Of a stretch of DNA of 22,416 nt, positions 15,031 through 22,172 are shown one piece after another; within the stretch, counting starts at the first letter, position 1; each line of letters begins with the position of its first letter. The DNA comes from Gammaproteobacteria bacterium RIFCSPHIGHO2_12_FULL_37_34. Lineage in GTDB: Bacteria; Pseudomonadota; Gammaproteobacteria; DSM-16500. The stretch lies in contig MGXW01000064.1 of the NCBI GenBank assembly GCA_001801495.1, forward strand, positions 1 to 22,416. Direction: 5' to 3'. Both the position numbers and the translations under genes were made by a program. Under the pieces are notes generated by a model. It had not been told where the DNA came from. It saw only the letters and a list, made by a program, of their open reading frames with translations, and did not search any database.

Positions 15031-15924
15031 ATGCCACGCCACCATTCTCGTGCCAAATATAAAATTTCCAAACCTACAATTGACGAAATGCTTAGCTTCA
15101 TAGCTAATCATTTGAAAGACTTATGCGCAAAAACAAAAAATAGTGAACTGAAAAAAGCCCTCTTGGAAGACTTATTCGAAGAAAGTGATAAAGAATCAGA
15201 CACTTACAACAATGAAGAAATAGAAACAGAAAGTGAAGCAGAAAACGAATTAAGTGATATGGAGATTGCATTATGTGATATAAAAAATGAAAACCCAAGA
15301 AAAGTTAAAAGCAAGAATAAGCGTTCTAAACATACTAAATCGGCAGATAATGATCCGGATTATAATCTGGATGATGATTCAGATGATGATTCGGATAATG
15401 ATTTAGATAATGACCCAGATTATGTTTTAGGTAAGTCTTCTGTCAAAAAATATCATAAAAAAATTCAAGAAGGTGATCAAAATCATTCAAATATAATCCC
15501 ATCTCGCAAAAGAAAACGATCCAATCAACATCCACAACAAGAAAGCACATTACCTTCCACAACGAATAACAAACCTGCAGGTGGACCATCAAGATTATTT
15601 CAACCAGCAGCAACATTTTCTAAAAGACCACCATTTGAAGCGAAAATGAATTCCCTTCTTGCAATAATAGATAGCAAAATAGGCATACCCCCACATCAAC
15701 TCATTCCACCATTTAATGAAGAGACAGTAGAACGCCTTCTTGTATACATAGATGATCAATTAGGATTAAAAAAGATGCCTAGCCCAAATGAAAATTCTAA
15801 CGAAAATAAATCCCTTGATCCAAATTATTCGGATCTCCCCTCCACACCTACTCTAACTGATTTTGATAGGTATCTAAAGTGGATAGAAAAGGAAGATCCA
15901 ACTCTTAATAGAAATAGCATATAA
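15031..15924 (+). CDS. Predicted disordered protein with acidic tract and nuclear-localisation-like motif; candidate host-directed effector
   Basis: I recognise no family for this 297-aa protein. Residues 1-50 may be helical (TIDEMLSFIANHLKDL, ELKKALLEDLFEE). Residues 50-80 are Glu/Ser-rich, 91-103 a basic patch (KVKSKNKRSKHTK), and 107-131 an acidic Asp/Ser/Asn tract bracketed by two NDPDY copies. Residues 157-163 (PSRKRKR) match a classical monopartite nuclear localisation signal. Residues 164-205 are Pro/Ser/Thr/Gln-rich. The C-terminal third has two similar short helices (LLAIIDSKIGI and LLVYIDDQLGL) and an acidic end (WIEKED). There is no signal peptide or membrane segment. Low complexity, an acidic tract and an NLS are typical of eukaryotic nuclear proteins and secreted nucleomodulins. 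It sits between housekeeping genes with its own promoter. Codons are AT-rich like its neighbours, so recent transfer is not obvious. Confidence 0.8.
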   Translation: MPRHHSRAKYKISKPTIDEMLSFIANHLKDLCAKTKNSELKKALLEDLFEESDKESDTYNNEEIETESEAENELSDMEIALCDIKNENPRKVKSKNKRSKHTKSADNDPDYNLDDDSDDDSDNDLDNDPDYVLGKSSVKKYHKKIQEGDQNHSNIIPSRKRKRSNQHPQQESTLPSTTNNKPAGGPSRLFQPAATFSKRPPFEAKMNSLLAIIDSKIGIPPHQLIPPFNEETVERLLVYIDDQLGLKKMPSPNENSNENKSLDPNYSDLPSTPTLTDFDRYLKWIEKEDPTLNRNSI

Positions 15925-15961
15925 TCAAGCCAAGTTGAACAATACGGATATAGGAACAAAT

Positions 15962-16696
15962 ATGCCAATTAATATCTTAGTAAACGGTGCCTTTGGTCGT
16001 ATGGGCCAAATGACGGTTAAAACAATCAGCGAATATCCTGGTTTTAATTTGGTTGGACAAACTGGTCGTGATTATGATTTAAAAAAATCGATTCATGATA
16101 GTAAGGCCAAAGTCGTTGTGGATTTCACAACTGCTGAAGCAGTTTTTCAAAATAGTCAAGCAATCATTGATGCCGGTGCGCATCCTGTGATTGGAACAAG
16201 TGGTTTGACACAAGATCAAACGCGCACATTAAGTAAACAGTGTGCGGCATTAAAATTAGGTGGCATCATCGTACCAAATTTTTCGATTGGTGCGGTACTC
16301 ATGATGAAATATGCTAAACAAATTGTAAAACACATGCCGCATGTTGAAATCATTGAGATGCATCATGAAACCAAAATGGATAGCCCATCAGGAACTGCGT
16401 TACGATCAGCAGAAATGCTAGCCGAGGCACAACAAACGGTTAATCAACCTATAAAATCCTCTCGTGAAAATATTCCTGGTGCGCGCGGAGCAAATCATCA
16501 CAACATTCCTATTCATGCTATACGCCTACCCGGATTATTAGCACACCAACAAATTATGTTTGGAAGTGAAGGTGAAACGCTAACATTACGCCACGATAGT
16601 ATGAATAGAGAATGTTTCATGCCTGGTGTGTGCTTTGCTTGCGAAAAAGTAATGACGTTAGATCATTTGGTGGTTGGCTTGGAAGAAATTTTATGA
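15962..16696 (+). CDS. dapB: 4-hydroxy-tetrahydrodipicolinate reductase DapB
   Basis: NAD(P)H-dependent reductase of the lysine/diaminopimelate pathway, supplying meso-DAP for peptidoglycan. I start at ATG 15962 (MPINILVNGAFGRMGQ), which places the nucleotide-binding VNGAFGRMG at the N-terminus as in the family and has AGGA about 7 bases upstream. A TTG 9 codons earlier would add an unrelated extension. The active-site signature EMHHETKMDSPSGTAL contains the catalytic His pair and Lys. At 244 aa it belongs to the shorter DapB group (E. coli 273). It overlaps murI by 4 bases, linking two cell-wall precursor genes in one unit. Confidence 0.95.
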   Translation: MPINILVNGAFGRMGQMTVKTISEYPGFNLVGQTGRDYDLKKSIHDSKAKVVVDFTTAEAVFQNSQAIIDAGAHPVIGTSGLTQDQTRTLSKQCAALKLGGIIVPNFSIGAVLMMKYAKQIVKHMPHVEIIEMHHETKMDSPSGTALRSAEMLAEAQQTVNQPIKSSRENIPGARGANHHNIPIHAIRLPGLLAHQQIMFGSEGETLTLRHDSMNRECFMPGVCFACEKVMTLDHLVVGLEEIL

Positions 16697-17496
16697 TTGC
16701 ATCACAACCCATCGGGATTTTTGATAGTGGTATAGGCGGTTTAACCATTGCACACGCGTTGGTAAAAGAACTAGCTAAAGAAAATATTATTTATTTTGGC
16801 GATACTGCCCACTTACCTTATGGTGATAAATCAACCGCCTCTATTCAAGCTTATTCTATTAAAATCGCCCAATTATTATTAGAGCAGGAATGTAAATTAA
16901 TTTTGATGGCTTGCCATTCGGCCTCATCAGCAGCTTATGAATTAGTAAAAGAATATGTTGCCAATCAAGCAATGGTTGTAAATGTCATTGACCCTGTTGT
17001 TTCTTTACTCAAAAAAAAATATCAGGGTAAACAAATTGGCTTAATTGGAACTCGGCAAACAATCAATTCAAATATTTTTAAAAAAAAAATCGAGGAACTG
17101 AATGCCAGTATTACATTATTTCCCCATATCACTAATCTACTGGCATCTGCAATTGAAGAATTTGGTAACCACGCTGTGATTGATCAACTTCTAAAAATAT
17201 ATTTATCCCATCCCAATCTTCAACAAATCGATGCGATAGTATTAGCTTGTACCCATTATCCTATCATTAAAGAACGTATTTCCTATTATTATAATCATTC
17301 AACAGAAGTGATTGATCCTTCCTCAATTGTTGCTGAAACCGTAAAACGCGCTCTTGAAAAAAATAATTTAATAAACATAGATGGCGTAGGAAACAAGCGA
17401 TTTTATGTGTCTGATTACACAGATTCATTTGCTAAAAATGCAACATTATTCTTTGACGATGAAATAAAATTAGAACATTATCCATTGTGGGATTAA
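16693..17496 (+). CDS. murI: Glutamate racemase MurI
   Basis: Converts L- to D-glutamate for peptidoglycan. Starting at ATG 16693 (ATGA overlap with the dapB stop) gives 267 aa. Motifs: GIFDSGIGGLTI with Asp11, YFGDTAHLPYG (35-44), first catalytic Cys74 in MACHSASS and second catalytic Cys186 in VLACTHYP. Both catalytic cysteines are present. The residues after the first Cys are His-Ser instead of the usual Asn-Thr (CNTAS), an unusual change next to the substrate site. Length and fold are otherwise standard. A longer frame beginning inside dapB is not the gene. Confidence 0.94.
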   Translation: MIASQPIGIFDSGIGGLTIAHALVKELAKENIIYFGDTAHLPYGDKSTASIQAYSIKIAQLLLEQECKLILMACHSASSAAYELVKEYVANQAMVVNVIDPVVSLLKKKYQGKQIGLIGTRQTINSNIFKKKIEELNASITLFPHITNLLASAIEEFGNHAVIDQLLKIYLSHPNLQQIDAIVLACTHYPIIKERISYYYNHSTEVIDPSSIVAETVKRALEKNNLINIDGVGNKRFYVSDYTDSFAKNATLFFDDEIKLEHYPLWD

Positions 17497-17507
17497 TTGA
17501 AAAGCAA

Positions 17508-18356
17508 ATGAATTATCATCACACTTATCATGCTGGAAACTTTGCTGATGTTGTAAAACACATCATTTTAATTGAACTATTGACTTATTTAAAAAACAAA
17601 CCCACCCCTTTTTGTTATATCGATACGCATGCAGGATCCGCTTATCATGATTTGTTTTCTGAGTTCGCGGTAAAAAATAAAGAATATTTAAATGGCATTG
17701 AAAAAATTATTCAGCAAGAACAACCTCCAGCATATATTAAACGCTATCTTGATTGTATTCACCAAATAAATAGCCAACTAGCGCACACAAACTATTCTTC
17801 CTTACGTTATTATCCAGGTTCTTCCATGATCGCGCATTATTTTATGCGACCACAAGATCGAATAATAGCTTGCGAGCACAACCCACCAGTCTATCAATCG
17901 CTGAAATTGGCATGGATCAATTACAAACAAGTCTCCATCCATCACATGGATGGTTATCTTGCACTAAAAGCATTTACACCACCACGCGAACAAAGAGGGC
18001 TTGTACTCATCGATCCCTCTTTCGAACATCCAGATGAATTCAAACATATTGCGCTTGCTCTACCTTCTGTGTTTAAACGTTGGCGTAATGCAATGGTCAT
18101 GATTTGGTATCCGATTAAAGAAAAATTCCAAGTTGAACGTTTTCATCGAACCATTCGTCAATTGATTAAGCAACCCATTTTGGTTAATGAATTAAGCATT
18201 TTTCCTGATTTACATCAACATTTAAACGGTTGTGGTATTATCGTTATTAATCCTCCATGGAAACTTGATCAATCTTTAAACAAAATTTACTCTTGGTTGT
18301 GGAAAACGCTCAGCATTAACCATCAAGGGCAATATCGATCTTATCTGCTAAAATAA
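17508..18356 (+). CDS. rlmJ: 23S rRNA (adenine2030-N6)-methyltransferase RlmJ
   Basis: Methylates N6 of A2030 in 23S rRNA. ATG 17508 gives MNYHHTYHAGNFADVVKH, the distinctive RlmJ/YhiR N-terminus (E. coli has S-RH-FHAGN-ADVLKH). CYIDTHAGSAYHDL (36-49) is the AdoMet-binding motif I. GLVLIDPSFEHPDEF (about 164-178) is catalytic motif IV, which in E. coli reads DPPYE; here it is DPSF, with Ser replacing the second Pro. Total 282 aa, the normal size (E. coli 280). It begins 11 bases after the murI stop. A longer frame starting at a TTG inside murI adds seven residues and is unlikely. Confidence 0.92.
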   Translation: MNYHHTYHAGNFADVVKHIILIELLTYLKNKPTPFCYIDTHAGSAYHDLFSEFAVKNKEYLNGIEKIIQQEQPPAYIKRYLDCIHQINSQLAHTNYSSLRYYPGSSMIAHYFMRPQDRIIACEHNPPVYQSLKLAWINYKQVSIHHMDGYLALKAFTPPREQRGLVLIDPSFEHPDEFKHIALALPSVFKRWRNAMVMIWYPIKEKFQVERFHRTIRQLIKQPILVNELSIFPDLHQHLNGCGIIVINPPWKLDQSLNKIYSWLWKTLSINHQGQYRSYLLK

Positions 18357-18383
18357 ATATATAAACTTCAGGAGGAGGGTTAT

Positions 18384-18590
18384 ATGAAAAAGTTTCTTAC
18401 ATTTTTTGCTATTCTTTTTCTTACTGCATCCTTAGCCGCATGCACCACCTCTCAGAAAAAAGATTTTGGCATGGTTGCAGGCGGTGTAGTTGGTGGTGTA
18501 GCAGGTAGCGCATTAACTAAAGGTAGTACAGCTGGCACAATTGTAGGCGCGGTAGGCGGCGCTTATGTAGGAAGAGAATTAGCTAATTAA
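18384..18590 (+). CDS. Glycine-zipper lipoprotein (OsmB-like)
   Basis: A 68-aa lipoprotein. The signal MKKFLTFFAILFLTASLAAC has lipobox LAAC, with acylation on Cys20. The mature part is a short polar linker followed by a glycine-zipper (about 29-65: GMVAGGVVGGVAGSAL, then TAGTIVGAVGGAYVGREL), a helical hairpin that can insert in or pack against the outer membrane, as in OsmB and SlyB-type proteins. A very strong Shine-Dalgarno (AGGAGGAGGG) precedes the ATG, suggesting high expression. It stands 27 bases after rlmJ. The precise role is not evident. Confidence 0.85.
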   Translation: MKKFLTFFAILFLTASLAACTTSQKKDFGMVAGGVVGGVAGSALTKGSTAGTIVGAVGGAYVGRELAN

Positions 18591-18605
18591 TTAATATTAA
18601 TTAAT
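18586..18605. repeat. AT-only 20-bp palindrome
   Basis: Two tandem copies of ATTAATTAAT, each self-complementary, span the stop codon of the glycine-zipper lipoprotein. It could form a weak AU hairpin in the mRNA. It is not a convincing terminator: there is no GC in the stem, and the T-rich run near 18650-18665 is too far away. Confidence 0.35.
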
Positions 18606-18663
18606 AATCTGTTATTGCCTAAGCCGAAAACATAAGTTAAGTGGGGATTTCTTTTATTTTTTT

Positions 18664-18693
18664 TTGATAAAATTAAAAACTGAAATAAATAAT
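18664..18693 (+). promoter_or_regulatory. Candidate promoter for bcp-proS
   Basis: TTGATA (18664-18669) and AATAAT (18688-18693) are separated by 18 bases, about 100 bases before the bcp ATG. In the 202-base gap between the lipoprotein gene and bcp I see otherwise only AT-rich sequence and no clear terminator or OxyR-like site. Confidence 0.35.
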
Positions 18694-18792
18694 TACCCTA
18701 ATGAGACTTTGCATCAATCAATAAATCATCTACAATTTTCAAAATCCCTCAATGATGATATCCTTACCAGTTCATCCATTGGAGGTATATCT

Positions 18793-19251
18793 ATGTCTCT
18801 TGTTATTGGCAATCCTGCTCCGGATTTTACTTTGCTAACAGATGAAGATAAGCCAATCACATTAAGTAGTCTATGCGGCAAAAAAGTTGTTTTATATTTT
18901 TACCCAAAAGATAATACTCCGGGTTGCACCAAAGAAGCCTGCGATTTTCGTGATTATTTTTCTACATTCAAAAAAAACAATGTTGAAGTATTCGGTATTT
19001 CCAAGGACAATGTTAAAACTCATACTCAATTCAAACAAAAATACGCCTTACCATTTACCTTACTCGTTGATGCGAAAGCAGAGGTTTGCCAAGCTTATGG
19101 TGTGATGAATAAAAAAAGTTTATTTGGCAAAACGTTTTTAGGTATTCAACGTTCAACCTTTTTAATTGATGAGCAAGGTAACATTCAAAAAATTTGGCGT
19201 AAAGTAAAAGTAACCCGTCATGTGGAGCATATTTTAAATGAGCTCAAATAA
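18793..19251 (+). CDS. bcp: Thioredoxin-dependent peroxiredoxin Bcp/PrxQ
   Basis: Cytoplasmic thiol peroxidase reducing H2O2 and organic hydroperoxides. ATG 18793 (MSLVIGNPAPDFTL) has GGAGG 7 bases upstream and matches the family start. A TTG-initiated extension of 43 codons further upstream is low-complexity and not family-like. The 152-aa protein has the PxxxT/SxxC active site as TPGCTKEAC: peroxidatic Cys45, with Cys50 five residues on, the atypical 2-Cys arrangement of E. coli Bcp. ProS begins inside its last codons (14-base overlap). Confidence 0.95.
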   Translation: MSLVIGNPAPDFTLLTDEDKPITLSSLCGKKVVLYFYPKDNTPGCTKEACDFRDYFSTFKKNNVEVFGISKDNVKTHTQFKQKYALPFTLLVDAKAEVCQAYGVMNKKSLFGKTFLGIQRSTFLIDEQGNIQKIWRKVKVTRHVEHILNELK

Positions 19252-20740
19252 AATAAAAACGGCAATCACGCCAACCAGAGCAGAAAATTACCCAGAATGG
19301 TATCAGCAAGTCATTAAAGCTGCTGATCTTGCTGAAGTTTCTCCAGTACGTGGTTGCATGATTATTAAACCATGGGGTTATGCTGTTTGGGAAAACATGC
19401 AGCGTATTTTAGATAACGAATTCAAAGCAACTGGTCATAAAAATTTGTATTTTCCTTTGTTCATCCCACTTAGTTTTATGCAAAAAGAAGCAGAACATGT
19501 TGAAGGGTTCGCCAAAGAATGTGCAGTGGTGACCCACCATCGCCTGGAAAAAAATGCAGACGGCGTGCTTGTTCCAGCTGGTCTGCTAGAAGAACCCTAT
19601 ATCATTCGTCCCACTTCAGAAACCATTATAGGGGAGGCTTTTTCGCGCTGGATACAATCCTACCGCGATTTACCCTTGCTCATCAATCAATGGGCCAATA
19701 TTGTTCGTTGGGAAATGCGCACTCGCTTATTTTTGCGCACCACAGAATTTTTATGGCAAGAAGGCCATACTGCGCATGCAACGAGTGAAGAAGCCATGCA
19801 AGAATCGTTGCGTATGCTAAATATCTATGCCCAATTTGCGGAAGATGTGATGGCAATACCTGTTATTCAAGGAGAAAAAACCGCGAGCGAACGCTTTCCT
19901 GGTGCGGTAAACACATACTGCATTGAGGCCCTCATGCAAGATAACAAAGCATTGCAAGCAGGCACGTCACATTTTTTAGGACAACATTTTTCGCGTGGCT
20001 TTAATATTAAATATTTAAGTAAAACAGGCAAAGAAGAATTTGTTTGGACAACCTCATGGGGTGTATCGACGCGCTTAATTGGTGGTCTTATCATGACGCA
20101 TAGCGATGATAATGGATTAGTGTTGCCACCTAAACTTGCTCCCACACATATTGTTATCTTGCCTATTATTCACAAAGAAGAAGATCGCATAACCATTATG
20201 GAATATGCTCATCAGTTGAGTCAGGCGCTCAATAAAATTCATTATCACGATCGTCATTTAGCAATAGAAATAGATACGCGTGAGCTACCAGGAGGAGAAA
20301 AAGCATGGCAATGGGTTAAAAAAGGAGTGCCTATCCGTCTAGAAGTTGGTAACAAAGAATATACTAATCAATCCGTCTTTATGGGACGTCGTGATCAAGA
20401 ATATAAGAATCGTAAATCGATTTCTCAACAAGAATTTTTAGCCACTGTTGTAAAAGAATTAGATGAGATACAAACAAATTTGTTACAACGAGCACGTGAA
20501 CGCCAAAAACAGAATAGCACCATCATCCATCATCAAAATGATTTTTATGAATTTTTTGAAAACGATGGTGGGTTTGCTTATGCGCATTGGAATGGTGATG
20601 CTGCTATTGAAGCAAAAATAAAAGCAGAATTAAGTGTTACCATTCGCTGCATGCCATTTGCGCAAAAATCACAACCGGGAAAATGTATTTTTACTGGTGA
20701 ACAAAGTAGCCAACAAGTCATTTTTGCTACAGCATATTAG
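19238..20740 (+). CDS. proS: Prolyl-tRNA synthetase, archaeal/eukaryotic type (ProS type 3)
   Basis: Class II aminoacyl-tRNA synthetase charging tRNA-Pro. 500 aa. The N-terminus ENYPEWYQQVIKAADLAEVSPVRGCMIIKPWGYAVWE, the RPTSETIIGEAFSRWI segment, the motif 2 region TRLFLRTTEFLWQEGHTAHAT and GTSHFLGQHFSRGFNI, and the C-terminal extension (IRCMPFAQ, GKCIFTGEQS, ending ATAY) are those of the archaeal/eukaryotic-like class. The roughly 180-aa editing insertion of the usual ~570-aa gammaproteobacterial ProRS is absent. It overlaps bcp by 14 bases, so expression is probably coupled to it. A horizontally acquired or lineage-specific replacement is possible. Confidence 0.93.
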   Translation: MSSNKIKTAITPTRAENYPEWYQQVIKAADLAEVSPVRGCMIIKPWGYAVWENMQRILDNEFKATGHKNLYFPLFIPLSFMQKEAEHVEGFAKECAVVTHHRLEKNADGVLVPAGLLEEPYIIRPTSETIIGEAFSRWIQSYRDLPLLINQWANIVRWEMRTRLFLRTTEFLWQEGHTAHATSEEAMQESLRMLNIYAQFAEDVMAIPVIQGEKTASERFPGAVNTYCIEALMQDNKALQAGTSHFLGQHFSRGFNIKYLSKTGKEEFVWTTSWGVSTRLIGGLIMTHSDDNGLVLPPKLAPTHIVILPIIHKEEDRITIMEYAHQLSQALNKIHYHDRHLAIEIDTRELPGGEKAWQWVKKGVPIRLEVGNKEYTNQSVFMGRRDQEYKNRKSISQQEFLATVVKELDEIQTNLLQRARERQKQNSTIIHHQNDFYEFFENDGGFAYAHWNGDAAIEAKIKAELSVTIRCMPFAQKSQPGKCIFTGEQSSQQVIFATAY

Positions 20741-20761
20741 CCAGCAGCTTGATTTTATGAT

Positions 20762-20779
20762 ATTGTTTGCGCCAACAAT
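20762..20779 (+). other. Short hairpin between proS and the aldolase gene
   Basis: ATTGTT (20762-20767) and AACAAT (20774-20779) form a perfect 6-bp stem with a 6-base loop, 23 bases before the aldolase ATG and upstream of its AAGG site. There is no U-run, so it is not an intrinsic terminator. It may be an mRNA stability or processing element, or chance. Confidence 0.25.
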
Positions 20780-20801
20780 GTATGTTAGAAGGATTAAAAA
20801 C

Positions 20802-21845
20802 ATGATCAACATCAAAGAACTAGAACTAACAATGAGCAAACTCACAGCTAAAGGTAAAGGGATTTTAGCAGCGGATGAAAGTACTGCAACCATTACAAAA
20901 CGTTTTCAAGCAATCGGTATAGAATGCACAGAAGACACCCGCCGTGCTTACCGCGAAACACTGATAACCACTTCTCATTTCAACCAATTCATTGCTGGCG
21001 TAATTTTATATGAAGAAACGTTAAATCAAAAAACCAGCAAAGGCATCACGTTTCCTGAATTATTAAAAAAAGATGGTGTACTACCTGGTATTAAAGTGGA
21101 TAAAGGCTTAGTACATCTTGCAAATTCACTTGATGAAAACGTTACTCAAGGATTAGATGGTCTACAAGAAAGGTTAGTCGAATACAAATCAAAAGGTGCT
21201 TGTTTTACCAAATGGCGCGCGGTTTATGCTATCTCCGATAAAACACCTAGTGCATTAGCAATTAAAACCAACGCTGATGTATTAGCGCGTTATGCTGCCA
21301 TTTGCCAAGAACAAAGTATGGTTCCTATTGTTGAACCCGAAGTATTAATTGATGGCACGCATACTCTAGCAAAATGTGAAGAAGTTTCTGAACCTGTGTT
21401 TCATGAAGTATTTAATGCCTTGTACCGACACAATGTTAAATTAGAATACATTGTGTTAAAACCCAGCATGGTGATTAGTGGTAAATCTTGCTCGCAAAAA
21501 GCAAGTGTTGATGAAGTAGCAAAAGCGACCATCCGCATCTTACGTCGCACTGTTCCTGGCGCTGTACCTACCATTAATTTTCTATCCGGTGGTCAAACCC
21601 CTGAACAAGCAACTGCTCATTTGAATGCCATGAATCAACTAGGTTCGCTTCCTTGGAATGTCAGCTTCTCTTATGCGCGTGCATTACAAGACTATTGTAT
21701 GAAGATATGGCTTGGACAAGCAAAAAATATTCCAGCTGCACAACAAGCATTTTACAAGCGTGCCAAATTAAATAGTTTGGCAGCATTAGGTGAATATTCT
21801 GAAGCAATGGAAAAAGAAGAAATATTGCTAGCAAGCAATTCGTAG
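20802..21845 (+). CDS. Fructose-bisphosphate aldolase, class I (Schiff-base)
   Basis: Glycolytic/gluconeogenic enzyme splitting fructose-1,6-bisphosphate to dihydroxyacetone phosphate and glyceraldehyde-3-phosphate. ATG 20802 (MINIKELELTMSKL) with AAGG about 9 bases upstream gives 347 aa; a much longer frame starting inside proS is a shadow. Animal/plant-type class I motifs are clear: KGILAADEST (19-28), TKWRAVYAI with Lys137, VPIVEPE with Glu178 and Glu180, the Schiff-base Lys220 in YIVLKPSMV, and INFLSGGQTPEQATAHLN. This is the metal-independent, eukaryote-like class, not the E. coli FbaA (class II) or the DhnA/archaeal class I. Confidence 0.94.
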   Translation: MINIKELELTMSKLTAKGKGILAADESTATITKRFQAIGIECTEDTRRAYRETLITTSHFNQFIAGVILYEETLNQKTSKGITFPELLKKDGVLPGIKVDKGLVHLANSLDENVTQGLDGLQERLVEYKSKGACFTKWRAVYAISDKTPSALAIKTNADVLARYAAICQEQSMVPIVEPEVLIDGTHTLAKCEEVSEPVFHEVFNALYRHNVKLEYIVLKPSMVISGKSCSQKASVDEVAKATIRILRRTVPGAVPTINFLSGGQTPEQATAHLNAMNQLGSLPWNVSFSYARALQDYCMKIWLGQAKNIPAAQQAFYKRAKLNSLAALGEYSEAMEKEEILLASNS

Positions 21846-21883
21846 GCAAATGATCGAATTTCCTACATACTGCTTTTTAATGG

Positions 21884-21896
21884 CCTTTTGAAAAGG
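21884..21896. promoter_or_regulatory. Inverted repeat at the antitoxin ribosome-binding site
   Basis: CCTTTT (21884-21889), one G, then AAAAGG (21891-21896), directly upstream of the Phd-type ATG. The right arm contributes to the Shine-Dalgarno AAGGAAG (21894-21900). It may be an operator for the toxin-antitoxin pair, since such operons are commonly autorepressed through palindromes near the start. The one-base loop makes an RNA hairpin less likely. Confidence 0.35.
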
Positions 21897-21907
21897 AAGA
21901 ATTTCTG

Positions 21908-22165
21908 ATGACCATTTTCTATATCAACACAACAGATGCTAAGGAAGAATTTTCAGAACTCATTCATCGGGTTTTCAACCACAAAGAACGCATTATTTTA
22001 ACGCGTCGTGATAAAGAAATTGCAGCTATTGTTCCGCTTGAAGATTTATTACTCATCCAAGCCTCGCAAAATAAAAGTGATCTTAATGAAGCCGTTGAAG
22101 CACTGAAAGAAGCAAGAAAACAAGGCGCAACCACATTAGAAAAATTAAAAGAAGAAGTAGGTTAA
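21908..22165 (+). CDS. Phd/YefM-family antitoxin
   Basis: An 85-aa antitoxin. The N-terminal DNA-binding part (about 5-52) reads INTTDAKEEFSELIHRVF, then ERIILTRRDKEIAAIVPLEDLLLI, the standard Phd/YefM pattern of helix, strand, ILTRxxKxxAAIVPLED. The C-terminal part (55-85) is charged, helical and Lys/Glu-rich, as expected of the toxin-wrapping tail. It lies 7 bases before the RelE-type gene. It follows the aldolase gene by 62 bases with no visible terminator, so read-through transcription is possible. Confidence 0.88.
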   Translation: MTIFYINTTDAKEEFSELIHRVFNHKERIILTRRDKEIAAIVPLEDLLLIQASQNKSDLNEAVEALKEARKQGATTLEKLKEEVG

Positions 22166-22172
22166 GCCCATC

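Noticed and set aside
18664..18792. 43-codon TTG-initiated N-terminal extension of Bcp
   Set aside because: The extension is low-complexity and absent in the family; the ATG at 18793 has GGAGG at correct spacing and matches the normal start.
20634..20801. 56-codon N-terminal extension of the aldolase
   Set aside because: It lies mostly within proS, has no family similarity, and ATG 20802 has its own ribosome-binding site.
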